Assembly: GCF_003058325.1 (NCBI RefSeq)
Contig: NZ_CP028843.1
Location: forward strand, 6,367,001-6,431,000
Length of the DNA: 64,000 bases
Direction: 5' to 3'
DNA from: Methylobacterium currus
GTDB lineage: Bacteria; Pseudomonadota; Alphaproteobacteria; Rhizobiales; Beijerinckiaceae
Below, in pieces: positions 63,439 to 64,000 of this stretch. Numbering within the stretch: the stretch's first letter is position 1; every line of letters starts with the position of its first letter. Position numbers and translations under genes: made by a program. The notes below the pieces were generated by a model. It was not told where the DNA came from. It did not search any database and saw only the letters and a list, made by a program, of their open reading frames with translations.

Positions 63439-64000
63439 CTACTCGCCCTTGTCGAACGGGTTCTTCGAGGTCCGGAGCGACAGGCGGATCGGGACGCCCG
63501 GCAGGTCGAAGGCCTCGCGCAGGCTGTTGACGAGGTAGCGGGTGTAGGATTTCGGCAGCGCGTCGAGCTGGTTGCCGAACAGGGCGAAGTGCGGCGGGCG
63601 CGACTTCACCTGCGTGGCGTAGCGGATCTTGATCCGCCGGCCGGACACCGCCGGCGGCGGGTTGGCCTGCGTCGCCTCGCTCAGCCACTGGTTGATCTTG
63701 GCGGTCGAGACGCGGCGGTTCCACACCTCGGCGGTCGAGACCACGGCATGCATCAGCCGGTCGATGCCCTCGCCGGCGAGGCCCGAGAGCGGCACCACCG
63801 CGGCGCCGCGCACCTGCGGCAGCAGGCGGGTCGCCTTCTCCTTGAGCTCCTTCAGGAGTCCCGGCTGGTCGGCGACGAGGTCCCACTTGTTGAGGCCGAT
63901 GACGAGGGCGCGGCCCTCCGACTCGACGAGGTCCACGATGGTCAGGTCCTGCTTCTCGAACGGGATCGTGGCATCGAGGAGCACCACCACGATCTCGGCG
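63439..64000 (-). CDS. der: Ribosome-associated GTPase Der, C-terminal part (runs off the right edge)
   Basis: The last 186 codons of Der/EngA, which carries two GTPase domains and assists 50S ribosomal subunit assembly. Visible are the end of the second G domain ([21 protein letters not shown]4 motif NKWDLV, and [14 protein letters not shown] as G5) and the C-terminal KH-like domain ([60 protein letters not shown]). Stop is TAG at 63439-63441. The N-terminal part is outside the window. Confidence 0.95.
   Translation of the reverse strand, partial: AEIVVVLLDATIPFEKQDLTIVDLVESEGRALVIGLNKWDLVADQPGLLKELKEKATRLLPQVRGAAVVPLSGLAGEGIDRLMHAVVSTAEVWNRRVSTAKINQWLSEATQANPPPAVSGRRIKIRYATQVKSRPPHFALFGNQLDALPKSYTRYLVNSLREAFDLPGVPIRLSLRTSKNPFDKGE

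Overview
The window is GC-rich chromosomal DNA from an alphaproteobacterium, most likely Methylobacterium or a close relative. The evidence is the radA-cvpA-purF-SDR gene order, GC-rich codon use, Rhizobiales-type protein families and frequent start/stop overlaps within operons. This placement is inference; no 16S rRNA gene is present.

Layout. 0-3.3 kb: the start of an RND permease and its periplasmic adaptor (minus strand), then a TerC-type membrane protein and a small hypothetical. 3.4-9.6 kb is a mobile-element patch: an IS3-family remnant abuts a truncated IS701-like copy, then a 2.1-kb AT-rich segment (phage-type cell-wall hydrolase and an orphan methyltransferase), then a second, inverted IS701-like copy and an IS630-family element whose transposase carries seven tandem copies of a six-residue repeat. 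9.9-22.2 kb is an amine or peptide uptake and oxidation locus: Lrp/AsnC regulator, peptide-type ABC transporter, cupin, two tandem GNAT acetyltransferases, a FAD amine-oxidase-like enzyme and an aldehyde dehydrogenase. 22.3-23.7 kb is a frameshifted sensor histidine kinase. 23.9-34.2 kb is a second uptake locus: YcaC-like hydrolase, LysR regulator, a second peptide-type ABC transporter with a fused double ATPase, an amidase and an MlrC/M81 metallopeptidase.

34.2-44.4 kb holds a small novel ORF, patatin-like and histidine-phosphatase genes, a large hybrid histidine kinase, a membrane-anchored SDR, an MHS-type transporter, an Rmf/CrpP-like small protein, a cystathionine beta-lyase-like PLP enzyme and a lipoprotein. 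44.5-46.8 kb is leuA behind a promoter, a leucine-rich leader peptide and an attenuator hairpin, followed by two identical tRNA-Lys(CTT) genes. 46.9-52.5 kb holds an alpha/beta hydrolase, an exported protein, a sulfotransferase-like protein, a divergent MFS/TetR pair with two clear operators, and cytochrome b561. 52.7-57.4 kb is the housekeeping run radA-cvpA-purF-SDR. The right end has a GGDEF-EAL protein with a degenerate GGDEF motif, a DHFR-family gene, a nucleotide-kinase-like gene broken by an amber codon, a divergent NmrA/LysR pair, a conserved small protein and the 3' part of der.

The best leads are the leucine attenuator upstream of leuA, the repeat-expanded IS630 transposase, the multiply frameshifted inverted IS701 pair around low-GC cargo, the hairpin that buries the TerC start codon, and a family of dispersed palindromic repeats. 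I did not find a clearly new multi-gene defence or biosynthetic system.
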